Origin: Fimivicinus intestinavium
Lineage (GTDB): Bacteria; Bacillota; Clostridia; Oscillospirales; Acutalibacteraceae
Direction of reading: 5' to 3'
DNA: 64,000 nt
NCBI GenBank assembly: GCA_018715765.1
Contig: DVKY01000044.1
Span: 1 to 64,000 of the forward strand
Under the pieces are notes generated by a model. That model did not search any database. It was given only the letters and a program-made list of their open reading frames with translations, and had not been told where the DNA came from. Shown piece after piece: positions 1-8,019 of this stretch; the first letter of the stretch is position 1; each line of letters starts with the position of its first letter. The position numbers and the translations under genes are program-made.

Positions 1-159
1 GCATTCTCCTGCAATCAAATACAGCTTTAAGATACGGTTTTTCATCTGGATATATGCATCCCCCTGCAAGGTTTTTAGCTGGGGCCGCAGTTCCAGAATC
101 TGTGCGCGAATCCAAGCGGATTGCTGCGCATATTCTTCTCCCAACTCATATAATGTCAT
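1..159 (-). CDS. Small helical protein, 3' end outside window
   Basis: The first 53 codons of a minus-strand gene are present and it continues past the left edge. The peptide starts MTLYELGEEYAQQSAWIRAQ and is charged and helix-prone, with no signal peptide or membrane segment. The ATG is preceded by GGAGGG at good spacing, so the start is well supported. I do not recognise a defined domain. Small proteins of this look occur in Clostridia, and I recall similar ones near Y-family polymerase genes, but that is memory and not evidence here. The upstream promoter carries a LexA-type box, so the gene and whatever follows it is probably SOS-induced. Confidence 0.7.
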   Translation of the reverse strand, partial: MTLYELGEEYAQQSAWIRAQILELRPQLKTLQGDAYIQMKNRILKLYLIAGEC

Positions 160-193
160 GCTGATCCCTCCGATCCAATGTTGTCTCAGGTTT

Positions 194-207
194 AGAACAA
201 ATGTTCG
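194..207 (-). promoter_or_regulatory. LexA (SOS) box
   Basis: On the minus strand the site reads CGAACATTTGTTCT. This is a near match to the Firmicutes LexA operator CGAACRNRYGTTYC, with intact CGAAC and GTTC half-sites four bases apart. It lies just downstream of the -10 hexamer of the promoter at 218-246, where a bound repressor would block transcription. The box and its placement are seen; regulation by LexA is inferred. Confidence 0.75.
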
Positions 208-217
208 TCTAGTTTTT

Positions 218-246
218 AGTATACAGGCCCGTCCCATTTTTTGCAA
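218..246 (-). promoter_or_regulatory. Sigma-A type promoter of the SOS gene
   Basis: Minus-strand TTGCAA (246-241) and TATACT (223-218) are separated by exactly 17 bases. This is a good housekeeping promoter facing the small gene at the left edge, with the LexA box directly after the -10. The rest of the 160-620 stretch holds no gene I can support. Confidence 0.7.
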
Positions 247-463
247 GAGGGGGAATGCCCAGACGGATAGGCAAAGTCCAAAGGATGGGACAGTAGCCGG
301 CGGCTTTGCCTTGTCAACTATGCTGCGGCGTCCGCAGGCGATTCCAGGTTGTGAGAAGCGCGTTCATGGGCATCCCAGCCCCGCAGCAGCTTCCGGCAAA
401 CCCGTAAGCGCTGTTTGCGTCTGAACGGAAGCGGTCTCTTCTCCTCCTGCGATCAATCTGAAC

Positions 464-490
464 TGTAACCGGACTGTAACCCCTTGTAAC
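464..490. promoter_or_regulatory. Triple TGTAAC direct repeat, PhoP-type box
   Basis: TGTAAC occurs three times, starting at 464, 475 and 485. That is an 10-11 bp period and so one face of the helix. Read on the other strand the repeats are GTTACA, close to the TTAACA-like hexamers with 11-bp spacing bound by PhoP/OmpR-family regulators. The array ends 11 bases before the -35 of the deacetylase promoter, a typical activator position. The regulator is inferred. Confidence 0.5.
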
Positions 491-500
491 AGCTCTGTTC

Positions 501-529
501 TTGTCTGCCTGTGTCGAATATGTTATGAT
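501..529 (+). promoter_or_regulatory. Promoter of polysaccharide deacetylase gene
   Basis: TTGTCT (501-506) and TATGAT (524-529) lie 17 bases apart, about 95 bases upstream of the deacetylase start, with a direct-repeat operator candidate immediately upstream. Confidence 0.65.
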
Positions 530-623
530 GGGCCCATAATCATAAATCAATCCAACGGCGGCGGCACAGCCCGTTTTTCGGCCCAAGCGCACCGTCGCCT
601 GCTGAGAGGGGAGGCATCTTGCC

Positions 624-1628
624 ATGAACATCAGCCGGAGGCAACGGTTGGCGGCAATTTCCTTTGCGTTTACGCTCCTTTTCTGCCTGGCAGTTGGGCT
701 GGGCGTACATAGCGCGTTTGAATACCAGGTCATCCGGCAGGAACGATTTGCCGCGGCCGGCGAAAGCGAGCTGCATCAAACACAAACCGCGAATCAGCCG
801 TCTGCCCATGTGTGGGAAGCCGCCCCTTCCACCGCAGCGCAAACGACCATACCCACAGACACCCAGCCCCATGAAACGATTCCGCCGCATACCACCCCCT
901 CCGCTGCCGAACCCTCGCTGCCCACGCAGGAAGAATCCTGTACGTCTGCAACCTCTTTCGGGCAGAAACCAGGCCGTTCCCCGGCGGCTGTACGCAACGA
1001 CAAAAAAGTTTACCTCACCTTTGATGACGGCCCTTCGCAAAATACGCTGCAAATCCTGCGCATTTTAAAGGAGTATCATGCAAAGGCCACCTTTTTTGTG
1101 GTGAATTCCAAATATAATTCCTATATGAAGAATATTGTGGAAGAGGGGCACGCTATCGCGCTGCACTCTTTTTCACATGACTATAAAACCATCTATCGCT
1201 CGGAGCAGGCTTTTTTTGAGGATCTGCAAAAAATTTCAGATGTAGTTAAGCGGGAGACAGGCGTTGACGCCAAGGTAATTCGCTTCCCTGGCGGCTCCAG
1301 CAACACTATCAGCAGGCGTTATAATAAGGGAATTATGACCCGATTGACACAACAGGTGGAGGAAAAGGGCTATGTGTATTTTGACTGGAACTGCTCCTCC
1401 GGCGATGCCGACGGCAACCGGGTGCCCGCCTCCCAGCTGCTGCGCAATGTGCAGAATGGGAGCAAAAATAGCAGGGGGCATCTTGTGATCCTGATGCACG
1501 ATTCCCAGGCAAAAACGACTACTGTAGAGGCGCTGCCAAAAATCCTGCACTATTTAAACGAGCGAGGTTTTACCTTTGAGACAATTACGCCGGAGACACC
1601 GCCGGTTCATCACGGCGTAAACAACTAA
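624..1628 (+). CDS. Membrane-anchored polysaccharide (peptidoglycan) deacetylase
   Basis: This 334-residue protein has an N-terminal hydrophobic segment (about residues 11-30), a Pro/Thr-rich linker and a C-terminal NodB homology domain. The domain shows the metal-binding motif FDDGP near residue 134 and the HSFSH histidine pair near 181/185, followed by the RFPGG motif. Family members (carbohydrate esterase 4) remove acetyl groups from N-acetylglucosamine or N-acetylmuramic acid in the cell wall, giving lysozyme resistance or acting in wall remodelling. The linker suggests the catalytic domain sits outside the membrane. The ATG has a GGGGAGG ribosome binding site. The gene is monocistronic, with its own promoter and a possible PhoP-type box. 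The precise sugar substrate cannot be told from sequence. Confidence 0.9.
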   Translation: MNISRRQRLAAISFAFTLLFCLAVGLGVHSAFEYQVIRQERFAAAGESELHQTQTANQPSAHVWEAAPSTAAQTTIPTDTQPHETIPPHTTPSAAEPSLPTQEESCTSATSFGQKPGRSPAAVRNDKKVYLTFDDGPSQNTLQILRILKEYHAKATFFVVNSKYNSYMKNIVEEGHAIALHSFSHDYKTIYRSEQAFFEDLQKISDVVKRETGVDAKVIRFPGGSSNTISRRYNKGIMTRLTQQVEEKGYVYFDWNCSSGDADGNRVPASQLLRNVQNGSKNSRGHLVILMHDSQAKTTTVEALPKILHYLNERGFTFETITPETPPVHHGVNN

Positions 1629-1668
1629 AACGCCCGCCGCCCGCAGCGCTCCCGCTGCCCGAATATAA

Positions 1669-1813
1669 ATTTTTGATTTCAGATAAGGGGCCGGAGGTCT
1701 TCCCGTACCGCAGAAAGGCGTGCAAGCATCGACATACCTGCATCCTTTCTCCATCGTACGGAAGCCCCCGGCCCATTCATCTGAAATTTGCAATTTGACA
1801 TCTTACATCCAGC
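1669..1813. repeat. Heptamer-ended intergenic palindrome (copy C)
   Basis: The left end shows degenerate heptamers TTTTGAT, TTCAGAT. The right end shows the inverted set ATCTGAA, ATTTGCA, ATTTGAC, ATCTTAC, ATCCAGC in exact 7-bp phase. Between them lies a long imperfect palindrome (GGGGCCGG / CCGGCCC, CTTCCCGTAC / GTACGGAAG). The element fills most of the gap between the deacetylase and ATPase genes, and no gene is seen here. Related copies are at 33594, 45114 and 59952. Confidence 0.6.
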
Positions 1814-1837
1814 GCCCGGAATTCGGGCGTCAAGCCT

Positions 1838-1871
1838 GCAAGGCCATGGGGCGGCTATCCCATGGCCTTGC
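1838..1871. terminator. Bidirectional terminator-like hairpin
   Basis: A perfect 13-14 bp stem (GCAAGGCCATGGG ... CCCATGGCCTTGC) with a short loop lies between two convergent genes, the deacetylase (+) and the ATPase (-). A smaller hairpin (1813-1829) precedes it. The T-tract on the plus side is short (GTTCTTTC). Confidence 0.6.
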
Positions 1872-1933
1872 ACGTTCTTTCATATTCCGGCGTTCCTGCG
1901 GAAAGGTGAATTGGCTCTCCCCAAGGGAAAGCG

Positions 1934-4612
1934 TTACCTCTGCTCTTTTCTTCTATAATATAGCCGCTGAAACGCTTTGACGACTTCCACAATCGGCAGG
2001 ATCATAAACGCCAGCAGCATCGCTTCAAAATATTCTGCCGCCGTCAGCGGAACAAGACGGAAGGCCTCCGCCAGGAAGGGCACGTAGATCACCGTTGTCG
2101 TCAGTAAAACGGAAAGCGCCATCGCGCCGTAAAGCACCCAGTTGTGACTGCCGCGCGCACCCATCGCCAAAACGGAGCCGTGTTGCGAGCGCATGTTAAA
2201 AGCATGGAACACCTCGCACATGGAGAGCGTCAAAAAGGCCATCGTAATCGCATGGTTATGCAGGCCCGTCGCGTCATCCACATTGTTGTAACCGAGCGCA
2301 TAGGCGAAGATCGTCTGTACTGCGATCAAAATGCCCTGATAAAGCAGCTCGGGGCCCATACCTCCCGCAAAAACACCATCTGCGGCATTGCGCGGCCTAC
2401 GCTTCATCAGGTCGCGTTCCCCACGCTCCATGCCAAGCCCCACCGCCGGGATGCTGTCCGTAATTAGGTTGATCCACAGCAGATGGACCGGCAGCAGAAT
2501 GGTAAACGGCCCGCCCGTCAGCGCTCCAAGCCCGATGGTAGCCACCAGGATGCACAGCACCTCGCTGAGATTGGAGGAGAGGAGGAACTGGATCGTCTTG
2601 CGAATATTATCATAGATTCGCCTGCCCTCTTCTACTGCGGAGACGATGGTGGCAAAATTATCGTCCGTTAGCACCATATCGGCTACGTTTTTGGTCACGT
2701 CCGTCCCGGTCACGCCCATGCCAATACCGATATCCGCCGTTTTGATTGCAGGCGCGTCGTTAACGCCGTCGCCCGTCATCGCCGTGACCATGCCGCGTTT
2801 TTTCCATGCGTTGACAATACGCACCTTATGCTCCGGCTGAACGCGGGCATAAACGCAGTAGCGCTCCACCTGATTTTCAAAGGTTGCGTCATCCATTTCA
2901 CTCAACTGCGCGCCGGTGATCGCCTGGCCTGCATCCTGCGCGATACCAAGCTCTTTGGCGATTGCCACAGCGGTATCCAGATGGTCGCCCGTGATCATAA
3001 TCGGCCGAATTCCCGCGCCGCGGCATTCCTCCACCGCAGCCTTCACCTCCGGCCGGACGGGATCGATCATGCCGGCCAGGCCAATAAACACAAGCTCCTG
3101 CTCGAGCGCCTCCGGCTCCATAGAGCCCGGCAAGCGCTCATACCGGCGGCAGGCAGCGGCCAAAACACGCAGCGCCTGATCCGCCATCGCCTTATTCTGA
3201 CGCAGAATCTCCTCCCGTTTATCCGCCGTGAGGGCAACCGCCCTGCCGCCCTCCCAAACCTGTGTGCAGCGGCTGAGCACCACATCGGGCGCGCCCTTGG
3301 TATATTGTATGATTTTACCCTGGCTATCCTGATGAAGCGTGGACATCATCTTCCGCATGGAATCAAACGGCGCCTCGCCCACGCGCGGGGCCGCCTGCTG
3401 CAACTCATTTTTATTGAGCCCCAGCTTTAGCCCATAGGCAACAAGCGCAGCCTCCGTAGGCTCGCCCGCCACGCTCCCGTCTGCTTTCACCTGCGCATCC
3501 GTACAGAGCGCCATGGCGGTGGCAAGCAGTGGTTCATCAGATCCATAATGCTCTACGACCGTCATCTTATTTTGTGTGAGCGTGCCGGTCTTATCCGAGC
3601 AGATGATCTGCGCGCAGCCAAGCGTCTCCACAGCGGTCAGCTTGCGAATGACGGCGTTGCGCTTGGACATATTTGTCACACCGATGGAAAGCACAATCGT
3701 CACCACCGCAGCCAGTCCCTCCGGGATCGCGGCAACCGCAAGGCTGACGGCGATCAGGAAGGTATCAAGCACCGCCTGCAAATGAAAGTCATGCCCGCGC
3801 AGCAGGCCGAAGGCGAATACAAACACGCAGATGCCCAGCACCAGCCAGGTCAGGATTTTGCTCAGCTGCGCCAGCTTTTTTTGCAGCGGCGTCTGGCCAT
3901 CCTCTGCCTGCGTGATGGCCGTGGCGATCTTGCCCATCTCTGTGCGCATGCCTGTCGCGGTGACGACTGCCTTCCCGCGCCCGTAGGCAACGGTGCTGCC
4001 CATGTAGGCCATGTTTTTGCGGTCGCCCAGCGCCACATCCCGGCCCTTGGGCACAAGCCGCTCCACCAGCTTGCTCACCGGCACGCTTTCGCCTGTCAGA
4101 GCGGATTCCTCCACCTTCATGCTCGCACATTCAAACAGCCTGCAATCCGCCGGCACGGCGTCGCCCGCCTCCAGCACGAGCACATCGCCCACCGCGATTT
4201 CCTCGCTTTTTACAGTGACCTGTTCGCCGTCCCGCAGCACCTTGCTGGTGGCCGCCGCCATCTTCTGGAGCGCCTCGATGGCCTTTTCCGCCTTGCTCTC
4301 CTGGTATACGCCAAGGATGGCGTTGAGCAGCACCACGGCCAGGATGATGATCACATCCGCATAGCCGCCCTCCTCGTGGCCGAGCGCGGCCGTAATGGCG
4401 GACACCACCGCCGCACCAATAAGCACGAGGATCATCGGATCCAGCAGCTGCTCCACAAACCGGCGCAGCAGGGATTTCTTTTTGGCCTCCTCGAGCTTGT
4501 TCCTCCCGTCCCGCGCGAGGCGGCGGGCGGCCTCCCCGCCGCTGAGGCCCTGCGGCGTGCTTTCCACTGCTGAGAACACAGCGGAGGTCTGCTCCAGATA
4601 GTATTTTTCCAT
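1934..4612 (-). CDS. P-type cation-transporting ATPase (Ca2+/Mn2+ type)
   Basis: This 892-residue P2-type ATPase has the N-terminal cation ATPase domain, an actuator domain with TGES, the phosphorylation motif DKTGTLT (Asp340), the hinge MTGDGVNDAP, and about ten membrane segments including the PEGL motif of transmembrane helix 4. Length and architecture match the SERCA/PMR1 group, which exports Ca2+ and/or Mn2+. The gene is preceded by a yybP-ykoY manganese riboswitch with a terminator. This makes Mn2+ efflux the likely physiological role, as known for riboswitch-controlled P-type ATPases in other Firmicutes. The start is the ATG after AGAAGGC. It is monocistronic and convergent with the deacetylase gene. 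Ion specificity is inferred from the riboswitch and not from transport residues. Confidence 0.93.
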   Translation of the reverse strand: MEKYYLEQTSAVFSAVESTPQGLSGGEAARRLARDGRNKLEEAKKKSLLRRFVEQLLDPMILVLIGAAVVSAITAALGHEEGGYADVIIILAVVLLNAILGVYQESKAEKAIEALQKMAAATSKVLRDGEQVTVKSEEIAVGDVLVLEAGDAVPADCRLFECASMKVEESALTGESVPVSKLVERLVPKGRDVALGDRKNMAYMGSTVAYGRGKAVVTATGMRTEMGKIATAITQAEDGQTPLQKKLAQLSKILTWLVLGICVFVFAFGLLRGHDFHLQAVLDTFLIAVSLAVAAIPEGLAAVVTIVLSIGVTNMSKRNAVIRKLTAVETLGCAQIICSDKTGTLTQNKMTVVEHYGSDEPLLATAMALCTDAQVKADGSVAGEPTEAALVAYGLKLGLNKNELQQAAPRVGEAPFDSMRKMMSTLHQDSQGKIIQYTKGAPDVVLSRCTQVWEGGRAVALTADKREEILRQNKAMADQALRVLAAACRRYERLPGSMEPEALEQELVFIGLAGMIDPVRPEVKAAVEECRGAGIRPIMITGDHLDTAVAIAKELGIAQDAGQAITGAQLSEMDDATFENQVERYCVYARVQPEHKVRIVNAWKKRGMVTAMTGDGVNDAPAIKTADIGIGMGVTGTDVTKNVADMVLTDDNFATIVSAVEEGRRIYDNIRKTIQFLLSSNLSEVLCILVATIGLGALTGGPFTILLPVHLLWINLITDSIPAVGLGMERGERDLMKRRPRNAADGVFAGGMGPELLYQGILIAVQTIFAYALGYNNVDDATGLHNHAITMAFLTLSMCEVFHAFNMRSQHGSVLAMGARGSHNWVLYGAMALSVLLTTTVIYVPFLAEAFRLVPLTAAEYFEAMLLAFMILPIVEVVKAFQRLYYRRKEQR

Positions 4613-4693
4613 CTGCGTTTTGCCTTCTTTCAGTTATTTTCGAGCTGCTATCTATATCAACCGTCTAAGACGGATTTTTTCCAGCAAAAAAGA

Positions 4694-4812
4694 GAAAAAA
4701 CCTTCAGCAGACCAAAAATCTGCTGAAGGTCTTGCTTCCATTTACATGGACCGCACGCCAGGCGCAAGCACCGTGTGTTGACCTGCGGTTATCAAGCTAC
4801 TCCCCTTCGCCA
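4694..4812 (-). promoter_or_regulatory. yybP-ykoY manganese riboswitch with terminator
   Basis: The minus strand carries the family's conserved pieces in order: GAAGGGGAGTAGC (4808-4796), GTCAACA (about 4783-4777) and GCAAGACCTTC (about 4735-4725). The 3' strand of P1 (CCTTCAGCAG) is also the first arm of a terminator, ACCTTCAGCAGA / TCTGCTGAAGGT followed by TTTTTT. Formation of P1 in the Mn2+-bound state therefore excludes the terminator, which is an ON switch for the downstream ATPase. The motif match is seen; the ligand is established for this RNA family. Confidence 0.92.
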
Positions 4813-4847
4813 ACCTGATTGGGAAAGCGTCTCTTTATCTCATCTCT

Positions 4848-4875
4848 ATCATAGCACGCCTTTTGCCAGTGTCAA
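4848..4875 (-). promoter_or_regulatory. Promoter of riboswitch-ATPase transcript
   Basis: Minus-strand TTGACA (4875-4870) and TATGAT (4853-4848) with a 16-base spacer lie about 35 bases upstream of the manganese riboswitch. Confidence 0.75.
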
Positions 4876-5012
4876 GCAGACGATCTGGAAATTTAAAGTA
4901 TATTCATAATATTTACATCTGTTTAAACAATAAACCGTATCGCATCGCTCATCCGCCTCAGAATGTCGATTAAGACAAAAATAAGAAGAAATAGAAAAAC
5001 AAATCGTATAAA

Positions 5013-5041
5013 TTGACTTTTCCATACATAGCTGTTATACT
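5013..5041 (+). promoter_or_regulatory. Promoter of the lipoprotein pair
   Basis: TTGACT (5013-5018) and TATACT (5036-5041) lie 17 bases apart, 50 bases upstream of the first lipoprotein gene, in an AT-rich stretch (4880-5080) that otherwise contains nothing I recognise. Confidence 0.75.
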
Positions 5042-5090
5042 ATTTTTATATACAGCATTTTTTCAACAAATATGACGGGAGGCCCTATTT

Positions 5091-5753
5091 ATGAAACGAA
5101 GCTTTTGCCTGATTCTCGCCTGCGTAACCTGCGCCCTGGCCCTGACCGCTTGCCAAAAGGAAGGCCCCGTAATCACCGGAAACGACGGGGTGACCTACGA
5201 ACAGGTTGTGGACGGGGATGGGAACCCGGTAACCGATTCTTCCGGCAATCCGGTTGTTGTCGCGCCAAAACATACCGATGAAGCGGGCAACGTGCAGGAG
5301 GGCTCCACTCAAAGCCTGACAATCCCCTATATTTCCGCCTCCGGGAACGCCCTCGAGACGCCGGGCTACCGCATGGAGATCCCTGAAGATTGGGAGCGTA
5401 AGAACGATTCTGTAAACCCGCTGCTGGAAAACAAAGAGGAAACGCTCCAAATTTCCATTATGGATAAAGGTACGCAGGCAGGAGATCGGGAAAGCTACGC
5501 GGAAACAGCCCGCAACAGCCTGCTTTCGGTTGGAAATGAGCCCAGTGAAATCTCCGAAACCACCATTGCCGGGTGCCCGGCCAGCAAATTCACCTGCGCG
5601 GTATCCACAGAGCAAAACGTCACTCTGGAAGCCGTGTTTTATATTGTGGAGAAAGACGGCCGGCTGTTTGTGCTCTCCGGCGCCGCAAAGGACGCTGAAA
5701 GTTTTGAGGCCGCCGGTTTTGATGCCATTTTTAACACCATCCAGTTTAAATAA
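5091..5753 (+). CDS. Lipoprotein of unknown function, PsbP/DUF1795-like
   Basis: This 220-residue exported lipoprotein has the signal peptide MKRSFCLILACVTCALA and lipobox LTAC, making Cys21 the acylated residue. After a low-complexity stretch (about 22-90) comes a compact domain starting YRMEIPEDWE and ending IFNTIQFK. The pattern resembles the PsbP-like/DUF1795 fold found in many Clostridial lipoproteins. The ATG follows GGGAGG. The next gene encodes a shorter paralogue with the same C-terminal ending (IxQFK), so the two probably arose by duplication and are co-transcribed. No catalytic residues are evident and the function is unknown. Confidence 0.8.
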   Translation: MKRSFCLILACVTCALALTACQKEGPVITGNDGVTYEQVVDGDGNPVTDSSGNPVVVAPKHTDEAGNVQEGSTQSLTIPYISASGNALETPGYRMEIPEDWERKNDSVNPLLENKEETLQISIMDKGTQAGDRESYAETARNSLLSVGNEPSEISETTIAGCPASKFTCAVSTEQNVTLEAVFYIVEKDGRLFVLSGAAKDAESFEAAGFDAIFNTIQFK

Positions 5754-5769
5754 TGTGGTATGATAGATT

Positions 5770-5798
5770 GCCAAGGGCTTTTCAAAAGTGCCCTTGGC
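5770..5798 (+). terminator. Hairpin between the two lipoprotein genes
   Basis: GCCAAGGGC and GCCCTTGGC, extended by CTTTT/AAAAG, form a 13-bp stem with almost no loop and no T-tract. It may stabilise the upstream message or attenuate read-through rather than terminate fully. Confidence 0.35.
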
Positions 5799-5841
5799 CG
5801 GTATGCTTAACGCACCGGCGCAGAAAGGAGCGTAATCCCGC

Positions 5842-6378
5842 ATGACTCGACGGATTTTCTGCCTGTTGTTGGCCGGCATTTGTCTGCTTGGTCTTCTCTC
5901 CGCCTGTGATGGGCAGGAGGAATCTCCCTCCACCACCGCCCCTGCGCCGTCTTCTACCGCAGAGGACCCTGCCGCCGAATTGATGAGCGGCGAACATTTT
6001 GCGATAGAAAAGGCAACCGGATGGGAACGCGGCGGCGAAAACAAGGTGCAGCAAAAGGATTCTACCGCCCAGATGGACGTGGTTGTTTTGAGCAGCTATG
6101 AGCCGGATCCCGTCGCCTATCTGCAAAAATTCCATGATACGTACCGTGACAGCGGCCTGGGGAAAAAACTGACGGAGGTAGAGACTGTATCCATTGGAGG
6201 CATTGGCGCAGCCCGGTTCCAGTTTGAGGATACGGTCTCACAGGAAGGGACGGTCAAGGCCATTTATTGCCTCAACCAAAATGAAAAAACCTATTTGGTG
6301 ACCTGCTGGGCCATCGGGCAGGAGGACTTTGAGGCCGCTGATTTCCCCGCTTTGATTGAGCAGATCCAATTTAAATAG
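5842..6378 (+). CDS. Lipoprotein, shorter paralogue of the preceding gene
   Basis: This 178-residue lipoprotein has signal peptide MTRRIFCLLLAGICLLGLL and lipobox LSAC (Cys22). A Ser/Thr/Pro-rich spacer (about 25-45) leads into a domain that begins GEHFAIEKATGWERG and ends ALIEQIQFK, matching the start and end of the domain in the upstream lipoprotein. It lies 88 bases downstream of that gene with an AAAGGAG site. Tandem duplication followed by divergence is likely. Function unknown; location on the outer face of the membrane is inferred from the lipobox. Confidence 0.8.
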   Translation: MTRRIFCLLLAGICLLGLLSACDGQEESPSTTAPAPSSTAEDPAAELMSGEHFAIEKATGWERGGENKVQQKDSTAQMDVVVLSSYEPDPVAYLQKFHDTYRDSGLGKKLTEVETVSIGGIGAARFQFEDTVSQEGTVKAIYCLNQNEKTYLVTCWAIGQEDFEAADFPALIEQIQFK

Positions 6379-6486
6379 CCCCTCGAGATAAGCCAAAAGG
6401 CGTAGTTCTCATATCGTATACCATGCTTGTTGCTGAGCCGCCCCTGGCCGTATCCGGTCTCCCCGGCCAAAAAAATTTAAACGAAC

Positions 6487-6520
6487 AACCCCCGCAGGGA
6501 AAGCGTTCCCTGCGGGGGTT
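6487..6520. terminator. Strong bidirectional terminator
   Basis: AACCCCCGCAGGGAA and TTCCCTGCGGGGGTT form a perfect 15-bp stem with a 4-base loop between the convergent lipoprotein and alcohol dehydrogenase genes. On the minus side it is followed by a T-rich run after a few bases. Confidence 0.8.
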
Positions 6521-6529
6521 CCCTTCCAG

Positions 6530-7657
6530 TCAGGCAACTCCATCCGGATGGACAAAAAGCTTTGTCAGCAGCTTCCCTGCCTCTTCGGCGCTGAACCCAC
6601 CCGGAGACACCCGAAAGTTTTTTACCTCCTCCCATCGGGCGCAATATTGTGAAACCTGCTCCGGCGTCATATGCACGGAAGAAACGTCCGTCAACCGTTC
6701 TACAACGCTGCACAGCGTTTCATAATCCGTGCCCAGAAGCCGGTAATACTCCTTTGCACGCTCCGGCGCAAACCGTTCGCCCCGCTCCAGGAAGGCTGGC
6801 ATAAAGGCCGTGCAGGCACGTCCGTGTGGAATACCGAAATCCTCGGTGAGCACATAACCCAACGGGTGCGGAAAGGCAGTGCCGCAGGCGCTGAGCACAA
6901 CGCCTGCATAGAGCGAGCCATAATACAGCCGTTCGCGCATGGCAGGATCGGGCAGATAATCGTTGCGGTCCAGCCAAACGAGGCCATTCCACAAAAGCGG
7001 CAGCCCCTTCACCGCAAAAAGCTTGATTGGATCGCTAATGGAGGGGTTAAACCAGCCCTCCGTTGCATGGGCAAAGGCGTCCAACGCAGTGGAAACCGTC
7101 ACGTCAAACGGGACGCTGTGCGTATACGACGGATCGGCAAACGCAAGGCGCGCATAGCAATCCGGGCCGGAAATGCTCTTTTTTCGCCCGCTCTCATCAA
7201 TTGTGAGCACAGAGACCGGAGATACCTCGCTGCCCGTACCCGCCGTAGTGCCAACCAGTGCCAGCGGGAGCGGCGGTTTTTGATCGTTCCTCTGGAAAAT
7301 ATCCATGGGCGCAAGCGTCTCATTGGCGGCAAAGATCGCAGCGGCCTTTGCCGCATCCAGGGGGGAGCCTCCCCCAATGCCAATGATAAACTCCGCACGG
7401 ACGCTGCGCGCCACAACCCCGGCCTCATGGCAGGCGGAGAGCAACGGATTGGGGCCGATACGGTCATAAACCGACCAGCCGATCTCCCACACATCCAGCG
7501 CCGCCGTAATATCGGCCAGCGCGCCGCTGCGCCTGGCCGACGAGCCTCCGGTCACGATCAGGCATCGCTTGCCGAGCGAACGCAGCAGCGTGGAGCTGCG
7601 CGCGACCGCCCCTTCCCCGCTGATCACCTGCACAGGCATATAAAAATGAAAATCCAT
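6530..7657 (-). CDS. Iron-containing alcohol dehydrogenase
   Basis: This 375-residue protein belongs to the group III iron-dependent alcohol dehydrogenases. It shows the NAD(P)-binding motif GGGSPLDAAKA, the TAGTGSEV motif, and the metal ligands expected from the family: Asp and His in ALDAFAHATEG, then His in PHPLGY and His in IPHGRA. Such enzymes interconvert aldehydes/ketones and alcohols, often serving fermentation, butanol/ethanol formation or diol metabolism. The start ATG follows AAAGGAGAGG. The gene stands alone with a roughly 250-base structured leader upstream, suggesting RNA-level control. The substrate cannot be read from the sequence. Confidence 0.92.
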   Translation of the reverse strand: MDFHFYMPVQVISGEGAVARSSTLLRSLGKRCLIVTGGSSARRSGALADITAALDVWEIGWSVYDRIGPNPLLSACHEAGVVARSVRAEFIIGIGGGSPLDAAKAAAIFAANETLAPMDIFQRNDQKPPLPLALVGTTAGTGSEVSPVSVLTIDESGRKKSISGPDCYARLAFADPSYTHSVPFDVTVSTALDAFAHATEGWFNPSISDPIKLFAVKGLPLLWNGLVWLDRNDYLPDPAMRERLYYGSLYAGVVLSACGTAFPHPLGYVLTEDFGIPHGRACTAFMPAFLERGERFAPERAKEYYRLLGTDYETLCSVVERLTDVSSVHMTPEQVSQYCARWEEVKNFRVSPGGFSAEEAGKLLTKLFVHPDGVA

Positions 7658-7699
7658 TTAAATCCTCTCCTTTGAGCATTACATATGAAATGAAGATAT

Positions 7700-7915
7700 T
7701 CAGAAAAGCGCTGATATACACTTTTTTACGGTGCAAGGCGGGCTGGAGGCCGGTTCCCCGCTCCTGCGGTGCACATAGCCGTCGGCTGCACTTGTCTCCC
7801 CCTGGCCTTGTGGCTCTGCGCCACTTATGCAGAGCCTGAGAGAGCCCTTCCATGAAACGCCGGTTGCAAAGGCAATGCCATTGCGTATGGAGCCCCAACT
7901 CCCCACTTGATATCT
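7700..7915 (-). promoter_or_regulatory. Structured 5' leader of the alcohol dehydrogenase, unclassified
   Basis: The minus strand between the divergent promoters and the dehydrogenase start is GC-rich and contains nested complementary segments: GGCTCTGC / GCAGAGCC (about 7836-7812), GTGCA / TGCAC around 7791-7769, and an outer GGCC / GGCC pairing enclosing them (about 7808 to 7748). I tested it by eye against TPP, FMN, cobalamin, lysine, SAM, glycine, THF, ZTP and M-box consensus pieces and none fitted. It may be a riboswitch or a protein-binding leader. It contains no convincing reading frame. Confidence 0.4.
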
Positions 7916-8019
7916 GTTATCTATTTTATCACATTCCCCTCAAAAAGCAGCACATAATTTGACAAAACAGATGAATTTCCGCTATGCGTTTGTTAAATTT
8001 TTATTTAATGGCGAAATGA

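Noticed and set aside
2828..3430. A 200-codon plus-strand frame inside the ATPase gene.
   Set aside because: Shadow of the minus-strand gene, without ribosome binding site or family resemblance.
3548..4573. A 341-codon open frame antisense to the cation ATPase.
   Set aside because: It is the shadow of a GC-rich gene: no ribosome binding site, His/Arg-rich composition and no recognisable domain, while the opposite strand encodes a textbook P-type ATPase.
7700..7915. TPP, cobalamin, lysine, SAM or ZTP riboswitch in the dehydrogenase leader.
   Set aside because: None of the conserved core strings of these classes could be found; only generic hairpins are visible.
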